NCBI RefSeq assembly: GCF_963678635.1
Contig: NC_087071.1
Location: forward strand, 17,667,613-17,731,612
Direction: 5' to 3'
DNA from: Symsagittifera roscoffensis
Taxonomy: Eukaryota; Xenacoelomorpha; Acoela; Convolutidae
Length of the DNA stretch: 64,000 bases
The translations under genes and the position numbers were made by a program. Positions 34,084 to 44,456 of this stretch are shown in pieces; position 1 is the first letter of the stretch, and each line of letters opens with the position of its first letter. Under the pieces are notes generated by a model that saw only the letters and a program-made list of their open reading frames with translations, had not been told where the DNA came from and made no database searches.

Positions 34084-34613
34084 TACTCCAGATACATATT
34101 GGTATTCTCCCCTTTTTTGTTGGATTTCGAGTATTTTTCCGCCGAAGCCAAGTTACGATGCACGTCATGTCCCTCTTTGTTGTAGAATCTTCGTATTTTG
34201 TCAATTTTCCCATGATTCTCTAGAGATTGCCTGGAGTCATCTTCCTTTTCGGTCCCCGTACTCTGGTACACGTTCAGTATGACCGTGGAGACTCTCCTCT
34301 CCATAGTTTTGCTCCCCATGGCCTTCTGATGACACACTTGGACGGTACTGTTGGTCATCACTGACATTATTCACCTCAAGAAACAAGTGGCATCTTTTCT
34401 TCTCGCTAGACTCAAACCGGAATTATCTCTGGCGATATACTGTACCAGCATATGATGAACCTCTAGACTCTTGTTGCCCAGCTTCAACTTATCGTGCGAG
34501 GTCAACACTTCTAATTCTATTTCCACTAGGCTCCATGCGAACGTCAGCTGCCCCGCTGTTCTAACGAAGGGATTTGCCATCAATGGCAACGCGGACGAGG
34601 GTGTTCTCATCAC
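34083..34613 (-). pseudogene. Accessory ORF, unrecognised, one in-frame TGA
   Basis: One phase runs from an ATG at 34,610 (TGATG overlap with the upstream stop) to a TAA at 34,083, broken once by a TGA at 34,373. The first half is moderately hydrophobic with FAWSLVEIELEVL; the second half is highly charged and lysine-rich. No known domain. It is packed between neighbours with overlapping stop/start codons on both sides. Confidence 0.4.
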
Positions 34614-35192
34614 CTCTTGAAGTAATCCCGCAGCAAGTTCTGCCAGTTTCGCTTCAGCTGACTTCCCAATTCTAACTTGTTAATCTCGGCTTTTTGTTGG
34701 GTAGCCCAATTGCGACGCTTGCGGGACATTCCACGATCGAGCTTCTTCAGACAGTCCTCCATTTCCTTCAGTGTCTCCAGAGCCACCCACCAAGGTCGAG
34801 CCGTATTCCTCGTCGCATTCTTCTCAAGAGGGTCGCTGGCCACTTGTTTGCCAATAGCCTGATGCTCGCTCGAGATCCATTCTTTGCCAGCATCCACTTC
34901 CCACGTTTGTCCATTCGTCGAACCCTTTTTTTTGAGCTCGCCTTCTGAGGTCTGAAGTCTTCTTCCGTTGCCAGACTCGTCGAGACCTCTATCTCTTCAC
35001 CGCCTCGACCAGCCTCCTTGGTTCAGAGTTGCCCTTGTAGGCCGTTGTCTTCCATCGCGCTAGAACCATGGGAGCCGTCTCCCTCAGATTCTTCTCAGAG
35101 ACCGCATCCGCCGAGGGGCTATTCAACTCCTCTAACTCCCTTTTCATCTTTCGAGACTTCACATCTTTGCTTGGGGGCGTCGTCACTACCAT
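34610..35192 (-). pseudogene. Accessory ORFs, unrecognised (two frames)
   Basis: Frames 35,192-34,989 and 34,897-34,610. The first starts at an ATG overlapping the upstream TGA (TGATG) and is basic (DVKSRKMKRELEELNS). The second is a probable coiled coil (ALETLKEMEDCLKKLDRGMS … KAEINKLELGSQLKRNW). The two are probably one protein broken by a shift near 34,930. No family is recognised. Confidence 0.4.
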
Positions 35193-36300
35193 CAGTGATT
35201 CAACCTCTTTGTCCCGGTCCAGCCCTTCCGACTCTTGCCTCCCCCTTCTCGAGCCTTTAGGATATTAATATCTTTAATCATATTACTAGTCTTAACCTTA
35301 TCCTCCCTTTCAACCTTAATCATTTTATCGTCAGTTTTTTGTTTCAGAGTAGAGCTGTCTTTACATGCGTCATCTTTGGTCTTCCGCTTTTCTTCCCTCA
35401 GCTTGATCATCTTGCTCAATAGCTCTTCTCTTGCTTTCTCATCCAGTCCGGTACCCATCAAGACAGGTTCCCCGAACTTCACCACCGTGTCCCATAACTC
35501 TTCTTTGAAGTCTTCCAGCGTAGTCTCGCTCTTCACTTTCTGATCGAACTCGCTCAAGAATTCTCGCCACGCCTTCTCATTCAGAGTGTCCAGAAATATC
35601 CACTTGTTGCCTTCAAAAGCGTTCTTCTTGCTTTCCTCAGCGCTCAAAAGCTTCATCCCCTGTTGGAAGTCTCGCTCATCAATGGCAAATCCAGGTCTTT
35701 GCGAGGGGATGACGTCAGGGGTGGTGTGGCTGTGTTCGCCCAATCGTTCCACTCAAGTCCTGCGGCAGTTCCTGTGTGGTGAAATCCCTCTCAACTGGTT
35801 TCTGCTCAGGCGAATTCCCCACCTCCATTTCTTCTCCTGCTTCACTGAGAGTCATCCATGCTCTCCCCTTCTTCTGATTCAGCTCGCCTTCTCTCATGTA
35901 TGTCTCTAAACCTGTTTTCCACGGGACCGCTTCTTTTGTCTCCAGGGGTGCCCACTGATAGCGGCGAGGGTGTAGCTGGGTCCTGCTTCTTGTATTCCGT
36001 GAGGGCTACATATAAGGGGCCTGCCGCTTTTAGCTCCTTTTCCTCTTGCTTCATCTCCAATTGCTCCAGCCCGCAGGATGCTCGATATTTCCTCGTGGAG
36101 ATTTTCATTTCATCTTTCAAGGCTATGTGTCCTTCCTCCACAATCATTCTTCCATCGTCCAAAACCGGCAGCATATTCTCCAGCCTAGCCTGTTCAAGCG
36201 TCCTCAAGATATCCTGAACCTCGATCTTTTGGGGGCATCAAACCTCTCATCCTCTTCGCTTGGGTCGTCCACGAGTTTATTTTGATGTCGCACGCGTGAA
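35192..36300 (-). pseudogene. Accessory ORF, highly charged, three frame breaks
   Basis: Sense frames 36,300-36,200 (acidic, DDPSEEDERFDAPKR), 36,207-35,842, 35,897-35,715 and 35,752-35,192 succeed one another with short overlaps and read as one ~340-residue protein. It is rich in E, K and R, with a probable coiled coil at its end (LLSKMIKLREEKRKTKDD). Two of the breaks lie directly at CTTGAG (36,203 and 35,753). No known domain is seen. Confidence 0.4.
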
Positions 36301-36559
36301 AATAAACTGCGGCTGTGTATCCAATGAACAAGGGATCCCAACCGTCTGTGAATTCCTTCTGTTACTTCTCCACCGTGGCTCTCGAGTGTAGGGATGGGAC
36401 CACCAACGGGCTATTCATCCTCAGTGTCATTCTTCTGACTATCGGGAACTCTGGGACAGTGGTGGGCAGAACCTGTTGCTCAAGTACCATCCCTAGCTCT
36501 CAAGATCTCTTGCTTATCCGCTGCCAGGGGATTCAAATTCCAGAATTTGGGGTAGACCT

Positions 36560-38649
36560 CTATTGGACCCTCACGTTTCCCCCCATTCCTGCACTGTAAC
36601 TGCCCCGGAAGTTGAATGCCATCAGCTCGGGATCCTTCACTTTCCCGAAGAGCACCGTGTCGCTCATCCGTGCCCTCAATTCCTCCTGTCTGCACCAGTT
36701 CAGCGCTGTTCCGTCTAGCACACTTATTAAGCTCACGTGTGCCACTGAGTTTCGGTACGCCGCCACAAGCGGGTCAGCAAAGGCGTATGTCACTGCCGTC
36801 CCATAGATGCAGGTAACTACCTCACCACATCCCCTTATCATCCCTAGTGGGTCAGATCTCATGGCTAGACACAGATCCGTCAAGAGAGGCATGCCTCCAT
36901 TCGCCTCCTTCAATTCCTCCTTCGTCTTAGGATTCTTCTCTTCACCTGTCAGGTATCGATTCTGCATCAAGAGGTACTCCACCAACAGCGTCTTCAGTCC
37001 GGCCGTACACTTGTACGAGTAGGTTTCCGTGCTGGGATGAGTCTTCCCCATCGACAGAGGCTCTCCATATTTCATCAATCGATGAAATGCGGTCAGTTCT
37101 CAGTGGGTCAAGAGTACTAGTGTCAAATATCCGTCAATTCGTAGCGTTTCCACACTTCTAATGAACATGTAGGCCAGACCCATGTTAAACAGATACCTGG
37201 GGTAGACCAAGTATAGGGCCAACAAAAGATTTATGGGCATGTTCAGCAGTTCCTGCACGAACGCGTCGAAGATGGTATCTTTCGCATAGAACACTCTAGC
37301 CATGTATCTCTTCTCCCAACAAGGGCTCAAGAACTTCAAGATCTCGTGTTCCTTCCTCGTCTTCAGATCACCCTTCGCGTGTTCACTCCAGAATCGCTCA
37401 ACGGTGACTTCATTCGCCGCTGTGACAAATCTTCCTACTGTCATGTCCCTGCTCTCTGCCACTTCCAGTTGCCCCTCAAGAACTCCCATATCTGCTTGAT
37501 GAGGAGTGGTGCACTCTCCCGCGTCTTGTCCGTGGCATTCTCAAGTCTTGGTGTCAGGAAGAGCTACCTGCCTCTCTCTTGCGTCAGACGGTATGCCATC
37601 GCTTCCAATTGTTTCTCGGCCGCAGCCACGTTCTTTCTCTCGTTGTTCGGTCCCCTCGCCTTGCTGGTGGAGCTCGTGATTGTCAAATCCATGCCTCGAA
37701 ACCATAGACTCGCTGTCAAGTGGTTTATTGTCGGATGACCGTCCCTGATTTCTGGATTGAATTTCAACTGCCGAGCTAGGTTCGAGATCTCAAGCAAGAG
37801 GACCTCGTCCAGTACTATGAGGATATCCAACAGCTCATAGAAACCCCTTAAGGCATGAGACACATCAGCCCATGCCGCCGCCAATTCCAAGTTTGTCGGC
37901 TCTAGCTCGCGATTAGGAGCAGCTATCAGTACCCGCCACGCGTTCCCTTCCGCTATCAAGATCAACATGGCATACACGAAATTTAAAGCGTGTGGCATAC
38001 ACGCGTAGCCCGGGGACGTCGTGAATGCCACTCTTGTCCAAGGTCCAAATCTAAAAACCACCGATTCCTGCACCTCATTAATTGCAGCGAACAACGTCTG
38101 GATCGCCTCCCAGATCTTCTTAGGCGTTGCCGCCTCCCCTTTCAGGTACTCTAGTAGTCCTGCCGCATGCAAGTCATCGTTCATTCCTGCAAAAAGCAGT
38201 ATCTCCGGCTCGCAACGCATCTCCGATTTGATCGCTACCCCCAGGGTCAGCATATACACTAAGGTTTCCGGCCAAAACAATTTCGGGGACGTCCCTTCAA
38301 AATCTGAGCCCGCCACGATGATTACTCTTGCCGCTCCCGGATCTGATCGACCATACATTGCCAATGTTTTTGCCAACTGCGAGCTCCCGCAGGGCTTACC
38401 ATATCTCGGATCATCGGCTAACTTAGAACCCTCGTACGCGGCATCCGGGACCCCCATGTCTCCCGGCTCAAGCAGCTTCTCCACCACTTTTAACTGTGCG
38501 GGAGTTGCCACCCTGATTCGGGCTATACTTTTTCGATGTTTGGGAGGTTCCACTATGAGTACCGGACTTCCCAACTGCTTGAGTGGCCTGTAGTTGATTA
38601 GTCCCATCACCGACTTCAGCGTGATCCCAGTTAAGTCTGCTGACTCCAT
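36560..38649 (-). pseudogene. Second SGNH-like accessory protein (broken)
   Basis: About 690 codons: 38,649-37,564, then after a TAG and a shift 37,489-37,100, and after an in-frame TGA 37,078-36,560 in the same phase. The first part has RVIIVAGSDFEGTS, then LLFAGMNDDLHAAGLL, then RDGHPTINHLTASLW. These resemble blocks I (GDS), III (GxND) and V (DxxH) of SGNH hydrolases, in the right order, but the nucleophile position reads GSD rather than GDS. It may therefore be a degenerate or inactive relative. The rest has no known domain. This is inference from motif order only. It follows the clear SGNH ORF directly, which suggests a diverged duplicate. Confidence 0.45.
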
Positions 38650-38673
38650 TGTCCTCGCTCTTGAGAAGTGTGC

Positions 38674-38952
38674 CTAGTGGGCCTTCAACCAATCGACACA
38701 GTGGTGTTGACTCAAGTCCTCGTGTGACACATCCTTGAGCCCCAAGACTTCCGCCAATTCCTGTCTGCACTCCAAATCATCCAGGTCCAACTCATTTACT
38801 CTCTCCGAATATCGCGTCCTACTCGCCTCTACCGGTCTCTCCATCTTCTTGTTGTCCACCACCACTACCGAAGACACCAACGAACTCTGGGCGTGGATGA
38901 CTCTGCCTCTTCGGCCTCCATCTGTGTGGATCCTGGCTGTCTGGTCCGGCAA
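38674..38952 (-). pseudogene. C-terminal continuation of the SGNH ORF
   Basis: An acidic frame that overlaps the end of the upstream SGNH ORF in another phase and ends SQHHCVDWLKAH. It is probably the shifted C-terminus of that protein or a short separate one. It is rich in D, E and L (NELDLDDLECRQELAEVL). No domain recognised. Confidence 0.4.
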
Positions 38953-40676
38953 CTCCTCGAACTGTCTCTCGAATCAACCCTCGCTCCCAGACGGCTGGAT
39001 AGGGGTCTAGGGGCAAAGAAAGGAGGTATCTGGGGTGGACCAAAGGTAAACTGGGCCGTTTTCAGCAGGTCCGACTCTAGCAGGTTTAGGTGCCTTTGGA
39101 AGACACCATTCAGCCGCTCCGTTCCCTTGAGCGTATCAAAGTGGATGCCGTCCGATGATGCATCGTGCGGATGGGAGCGTTCCATCAGGTTGGCCACATC
39201 TAGCAACCTCACGGGGAGCACGCTTCGTTGTTGAATCTGCCTGATTTTTTCGTTGATATTTCGCACCTTCTCATTCATTTCTATCGCATGTTGCTCAAAT
39301 TTCATGTTGTATGGGACCGTACAGATGGTGAGTATGGCGGAATTAAAACAAATCCTCAGCTCCTGAAGGATACAACTTATCTTCTCCTGCAACCTCATCA
39401 CCTTCCTTGACTCTCCTCTAGACACGTCATTGGTCCCCATCATCAGAGTGACCGTATACATCTTCACCATATCCAATATCTCCCGGGACGCCAACATCTG
39501 CGGCGTCGCAGCTCCAGAAAAACTCAAGACTCCAACCTGCCAGTGTGACTGGATCCGCGTCAGCACACGTATCAAGCTGTCCCCTATAATCAGGTGAACC
39601 GTACCCTCCGGTATCTTGGGTTGAGTGAAGCATTCAGCCCAGGCCGCGTCATGGAAACAGTCCCTCCTGGCCCGCTGTGCTGCCTTCCAGACCATTCGGT
39701 TGTCCTTGTGATATGCGCCATCCGTATTCTTCTTGTAGCTCGCGATTGTCACACTCCTAACTGGATGGTCCCTCCAAGTAGGAGGTCGCCCTACCCTCAC
39801 CGAATCGTCACCGGCTTTCGACTGTAACCTATCCTGTAGTACCTTGAGACGTGATGAAATCGACCCAGCTTGGCTACTACTTGTGCTTGAACTAGGGTTA
39901 TACCCTGGGAGCTTGACCTCCATCAAGGGTCGTATCGATTGCGTATCAAGACTGTGCACAGAGGACAACGGCTCGGGTGGTATCCACACCTCCAGCCCCT
40001 CATTCATGTGCTCCTGGGCCGCCCGGTCTAAGTTGAACCAGCCGCTGGGCCTAGGAACCTCGTCCACCTCCATTCGCGATTCAGGTCCCGATGCTGTGGC
40101 GGCTGGCTCTGTTGTCCGTGTCCTCTTTTCTTTCTGTCTCGCGAGCTCTCGTTGTCTTCTCTGAAGCTTCTCCATCTCCGACTTCAGCTGCTCACAGTTC
40201 GCTTCGTTCTCGCGGACCCTCTGCTCCTGCTGGTACTCCGCCCTGATCATGTTGAGATCACGCCACGCCTGATACCTCTCGTGGATCGCCTGATCTCTTT
40301 CCAGGTTTGCCTGGTCCCTCTCGTGTTTCACGCCATCCCTGTCAAGGTTCGCTTTGTCTTTTTCCCTCGCTGCCCTCTCTAGTTCCCTCTTCAAGCTACT
40401 GAGGTCCGGGTATGCTTCCTCCGTCTGTTGAGACCGTATCATAGACGACGGGCTGCTCGTGGATTGGGCCGCGAACCCCGCTGGCGGTCTGGCGGGGAGT
40501 TGAAATTCTCCCGCGCCATATTCCGTGTTATTGCTCAAGCCAGGATTTCGAACCAAGTCGAATCCCCTCACGCCTCTATCCACATTCCAGTACAACCATC
40601 TGGTCTGCTCCTGATTGGATATCCCTCCGTCGTGTAGCCAACCATCAAAACAGCTTCTGTCGCTGATTCCCTGCAT
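38865..40676 (-). CDS. Coiled-coil and SGNH-hydrolase accessory protein
   Basis: A 603-codon open frame, the longest intact ORF of the element. Residues ~90-190 form a strongly charged coiled coil with repeated ERDQA-type heptads. Residues ~360-530 carry SGNH/GDSL hydrolase blocks in order: IIGDSLIR (Ser at ~367), SFSGAAT (Gly, block II), MMGTNDVSRG (block III, Asn at ~416) and SSDGIHFD (Asp ~509 and His ~512, block V). All four catalytic-type residues are present. SGNH folds hydrolyse esters, and retroelements sometimes carry esterase-like proteins. The C-terminal ~70 residues are low in complexity. The N-terminus overlaps a frame at 40,568-40,891. Substrate unknown. Confidence 0.72.
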   Translation of the reverse strand: MQGISDRSCFDGWLHDGGISNQEQTRWLYWNVDRGVRGFDLVRNPGLSNNTEYGAGEFQLPARPPAGFAAQSTSSPSSMIRSQQTEEAYPDLSSLKRELERAAREKDKANLDRDGVKHERDQANLERDQAIHERYQAWRDLNMIRAEYQQEQRVRENEANCEQLKSEMEKLQRRQRELARQKEKRTRTTEPAATASGPESRMEVDEVPRPSGWFNLDRAAQEHMNEGLEVWIPPEPLSSVHSLDTQSIRPLMEVKLPGYNPSSSTSSSQAGSISSRLKVLQDRLQSKAGDDSVRVGRPPTWRDHPVRSVTIASYKKNTDGAYHKDNRMVWKAAQRARRDCFHDAAWAECFTQPKIPEGTVHLIIGDSLIRVLTRIQSHWQVGVLSFSGAATPQMLASREILDMVKMYTVTLMMGTNDVSRGESRKVMRLQEKISCILQELRICFNSAILTICTVPYNMKFEQHAIEMNEKVRNINEKIRQIQQRSVLPVRLLDVANLMERSHPHDASSDGIHFDTLKGTERLNGVFQRHLNLLESDLLKTAQFTFGPPQIPPFFAPRPLSSRLGARVDSRDSSRSCRTRQPGSTQMEAEEAESSTPRVRWCLR

Positions 40677-40891
40677 TCACCCTGCGCCTCTAACTGCAGG
40701 ATGGCGTTCATCATCACCGCAATCCTCTCATCGACTTGGGTGTAGTCTAGATCCTTCAAACGTTTGTATAGTTCATCGAGCGTAGGTCTCATGAGCGCTG
40801 CAGGCATAGATTTCCAAAAGCGATCCGCCATTGTCACAATCTCCAGATGATCTCGCGTGTCACCCAACTTGAGAATTACCTTACCAACCAA
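40568..40891 (-). pseudogene. N-terminal part of SGNH ORF in shifted frame
   Basis: A 107-codon helical frame (LKDLDYTQVDERIAVMMNAI) that overlaps the start of the 603-codon ORF. It likely was the original N-terminus, with a frameshift near 40,640. No start context can be checked, as retroelement ORFs may be read by frameshift or reinitiation. Confidence 0.4.
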
Positions 40892-41289
40892 CTCGAGAAT
40901 TGCCTTACCAACCGACTTGGTACTTGAGAATGTCTCCCGTCAAATGCTGCTGATCGTGAACTTGTTCAATACCTTCTTTTTCTTTTTAAATGAGTACGGC
41001 TAGGTCGTCAACTCAATTTTGCAAATTAATCTGAAAATAAAATGCAGTTTTTAGACCGAGATGTCCTGTGCCTAATCTAAGCCCCCCATCATTGTGTTTA
41101 AAACATTATCCCACCAATTATTTACTAAAATAATTCAATTAGTGATTTTTAAGAGCATGCAGATCCATTATATGGTTTAGCACCATTATTTCTCTAAGAT
41201 TTAATTGTCATGCCTTTGTGGCCCTTTTTACCTAGCTAGAGACCATCTTTGTACCTAGCTTGAGACCTCCTCGTTCGTCCGAACTCAGG
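40892..41289. other. Non-coding spacer within giant element
   Basis: About 400 bases without a sense ORF, more AT-rich than the flanking ORFs. A near-repeat of TTGCCTTACCAACC / TTACCTTACCAACC lies at about 40,870-40,915. No structured RNA recognised. Confidence 0.5.
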
Positions 41290-42076
41290 TGATACTCAAG
41301 TAGTACTTCTAGTGTAGGTGTACCGTTGTCTCCGTTTCTGCAAAGACCACGTGTAGGATAGCCTATAGTTCCCTTGGGTTCAATTTGCCCCTGTTTGGTT
41401 CATAGACCGGCATGGAGACCTCCATTATTCCTCTTTCGACCATAAAGTCTCTCAGCCTCGTCAGTGCCAACATCACGTGCTCAGGATGTATCGTGTTCCT
41501 TTCATTGATCCTCGTTACCAAAAAGCACAGATATTTACCCGGGACTTGTGAAACTGATGGGGGAAGCGCAGCCATTCCTCCCAACCCCGGTCTCTGCATG
41601 AATAGAAACACCACGTTCTGATATTCCCTCTTGAAGCTCATGTCTGCCGTTATACAGATCGCACTTGTCCTATCTGAAAAAAAGAAGTCGCTGTCCGTGA
41701 TCAGGATGTTCTCTAAATATTCATTGGGTATATCAAATTTTGTTTTGAAATTCCGTCCTGTGGTAGGCTCAGCCTCTTCCTCATACAGTTCCAGCCCGCT
41801 GGTCTCTCTCACTTCTCCAAGTTTCTTTATCATCAATCTTTCGGCGTGGGTAAGTCCTACCCCCAATCCCCGCACAAAAATATTTATCGACGTCGCCGTC
41901 GATGATGCTGGGTCTAAATTATCTGGCGGTATCTCGAGCAGCCTGTCGGTTGCTGTCCAACCAAAAAGGGGATCTTTCGTTTTCACGTGTTTTTCTGCTG
42001 ACATGTCGACCTGCTGGATGCTTTGCTCTTCATCTCCTTTGCTCTTGACACCGCGCATCCATTCTAGTATCCTCAA
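41290..42076 (-). pseudogene. Macro-domain-like (ADP-ribose-binding) accessory protein
   Basis: A 237-codon frame (42,076-41,363) that continues in phase past an amber codon for about 25 more. The C-terminal ~110 residues follow the macro-domain layout: SAICITADMSFKREYQ (the ADP-ribose-binding loop region, normally …A-D-…), GKYLCFLVTR (central strand), ALTRLRDFMVERGIMEVSMP (helix then strand ending in P), and after the TAG a helix LHVVFAE. This order resembles OARD1/TARG1-like macro domains, which bind or remove ADP-ribose. The glycine-rich second loop is poorly kept. It lies directly downstream of the integrase tail. The assignment rests on pattern reading; a profile search would decide. Confidence 0.5.
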
Positions 42077-42094
42077 GTTTGTGTTTTCCCTCCT

Positions 42095-42337
42095 TTATAT
42101 CTCGCTCTGCTCCAGATCTGTTTCTTGTTCTGGTGTGGAATAGTCTTCTTGCGGGTAGTGCTTGCTGTCGTTGATGATTTGCCATTCATCGTCGGCTACA
42201 AATTCGCCCACACTCAGTAACTCTTCGCTTAATTCGTCAGGCTGTATCTTGTCAATCAAGAAGTCATCCCCGTACCTATTGTACCTCATGCCCGTCCGTT
42301 TGCGATTGCCACTCCTTGTTCCAGCTGTTATCCGCAA
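42095..42337 (-). pseudogene. Integrase C-terminal tail or separate small ORF
   Basis: An 80-codon frame, basic at its start (SGNRKRTGMRYNRYGDDF) and acidic at its end. It continues from the integrase region in another phase. Probably the polyprotein's C-terminus. No chromodomain pattern is seen. Confidence 0.4.
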
Positions 42338-43940
42338 GTGTGGTTCCGTCCACTATGGCACCTCGTTCTGCTCTGGATTATTCCAGTCTTCTTTCGCAAA
42401 GGATTCCGCATCTGAGTTGCTTTTATCTTTTCATTATCGTCCATGCTCACGTCCTCGTTGCCATCATTCTTTTCTCTGGTGCCTTTTTCGTTCACTTCGC
42501 ATGCTGGCTCTACCAATAGGTACTCTAGTCCCTCCTTATTCTGCGGTACGCGCCAGTCTTCCGGAGATGGAACATGAGGTTTCAGATTTCCATAATGCGC
42601 TGCTCGTCCCGTACTCAAGCGGTAGAACCGTCCCTGCTGGTGTACTTCCGTTATCTTGAACTGTCCACGCCATTTCTTAAGTAGTTTCTTCGTCCCCTTG
42701 GCTTGGGAGGTATGATGTTCTGAAACACCCAGACGTAGTGGCCCACTGCATACGGTTTTGCTTGAAGTATCCTCTCATCGTATTTTTCCCGCTGCCTCAT
42801 TTGTGCTTGCGCCGTGTTCCTCCTGCAGAGCTCGTTTAGTTCCTGTTGTCTCTTGACTGCTTCTTTCACATAAGCTTGCGGCGACGTCTTTTTGCTTTCG
42901 TATTCTGGGTAAAAGAATGTTAGGGGCATTGCTTCCTCCCTGCCCGTTAACATAATGAAGGGACTTATTCCTGTTGTTGAGTGTTGCGTGCTGTTGTACG
43001 CCCCTACCACCTGCGGCAGATATGTATCCCAGTCTGTCATGTATCTTGAGCAATATACCCTCAGCATGTTCACCAACGTTCTGTTCTGTCTCTCCACTAA
43101 CCCGTTAGTCTGAGGATGGTAAGTCGTTGAGTGCGCTTGAGCAATGTGTGACCTGTTCATCAATTCTTTTGTCAGGTCACCCACGAAGGCTTTCCCGTTG
43201 TCCGACTGAAATGTCATCGGACAACCATATTGTGATATCCAATGTGTTATCAGGTGGTCACAAGTCTCCTCCGCTGACGCTGTTTGACAGGGCACCGCTT
43301 CTGCCAACTTCGTAAAGTGGTCTATTATGACAAGTATTTGGTTGTATCCCGACTCTGTCATGCAGATCTTCTGGTGGTCTATCTGTACAACCTCGTTGAA
43401 TTCCGAGCTCTCTACGGATTTGAGTGGGAACGTCATCTTCCGTGGGTCCTTCAGCTGTAGGCATGCCAGACACGCGTTCACCCATCTTTCGCAAGCCTTC
43501 CTTAAACCCGGCCAATCAAACCTGTGTAGTATTCTCTGTCGCACCTTGTCTATCCCCTGATGCCCCATTTGATCATGCGATCTGAATAAAACTTCAGTCT
43601 GGTATATTTGTGGTAGTATGATGAGGTTATGCTTATGTAGTATCTTCTCTTCATCCTTTCTCCTGCATGCTACCACCCCATCAGCTGTGTGATAGAGTAA
43701 ATCTTTTCGCTCCTTGTAGAACTGGCCCAAGATCTTGTAGCTGTCTTCTTCCAGATCCCCTTTCTCTTTAGCTCCCGTCCGAATCCAGTTGCTTGTCATC
43801 TTGTCATTCTTTTGGGCTCGAATTAGAGCCGACAGCCTATATCTCGTCTTGACGTGTTCCTTCAGTGCCATTATCTGACCATTCATTTCTCCGGGACTGT
43901 GGATGTCGTCTTTCAGCTTGACGGAAACTATCCTCCTCAA
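42328..43940 (-). pseudogene. Integrase of giant element
   Basis: A 429-codon frame (43,940-42,651) plus a shifted C-terminal piece (42,618-42,328). The zinc-binding HHCC domain is complete: HDQMGH (H-x4-H) and CLAC (C-x2-C). The catalytic triad is VVQIDHQK (D), FQSDNGKAF (D) and GLVERQN (E), with exactly 35 residues between the second D and E. The GPY/F-like module (KKWRGQFKITEV) follows near 42,670, after a shift caused by a 5-base tandem duplication (CCAAG) near 42,703. It lies downstream of RNase H, as in Ty3/gypsy. The core would be intact at protein level. Broken only in the C-terminal tail. Confidence 0.85.
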
Positions 43941-44456
43941 GACCTTCCTTCAAGATTTGTTCTGACATTTGTGTTGCACGATAGCTCCCTGAACGGTTTC
44001 CTTGATACTGCAATTTTCTCAAGTTCTTCCCTTCCGAGCACCTCCTGCTGATCCAAATTGTACGTTCCTGAGGAAGGATCCGTCTGTAGCTCCCTGTCGC
44101 GGTGCCTCATCTTCTCTTCTGCCAATATCATGCTTAGACTATCTTTGTCATCGCTGCTCTTCTCTGAGTCTTCATCCCATTCTTCACATTCATAGGACAA
44201 TTTTTCCTCTTCAGCATCTTCTTCTGCAGTGGGCCACTCCCCGGACTCTTGACCCAATCCAAGGTGTTCAGCCTCCTCCTTGAATGCCACCTTCTTCTTC
44301 CTAACCATAGTCCGCTTAAGTATGTCTTCAGGGATTCTCTCAACCAATGACTGCACGACTTTTTTTTTCATCAGGTCTCTTTTCTTTCAAGGAGTCCTCG
44401 CTACCATCCGCATCAATCCTTCTCAAGATTGTGACTTCTGGTTCCTTTTTACCCTT
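43937..44456 (-). pseudogene. Linker between RNase H and integrase
   Basis: Acidic sequence (EEWDEDSEKSSDDKDSLSMI, then RHRDRELQTDPSSGTYNLDQ). A run of nine A on the sense strand at about 44,362-44,370 lies exactly where the frame changes between the upstream segment (…KKEPEVTILRRIDADG) and this ORF. It could be a slippage error or a frameshift site. Confidence 0.55.

Noticed and set aside
38021-38593. A 190-codon plus-strand frame
   Set aside because: Antisense shadow of the second SGNH-like ORF; no domain, and all other coding in the element is on the minus strand.
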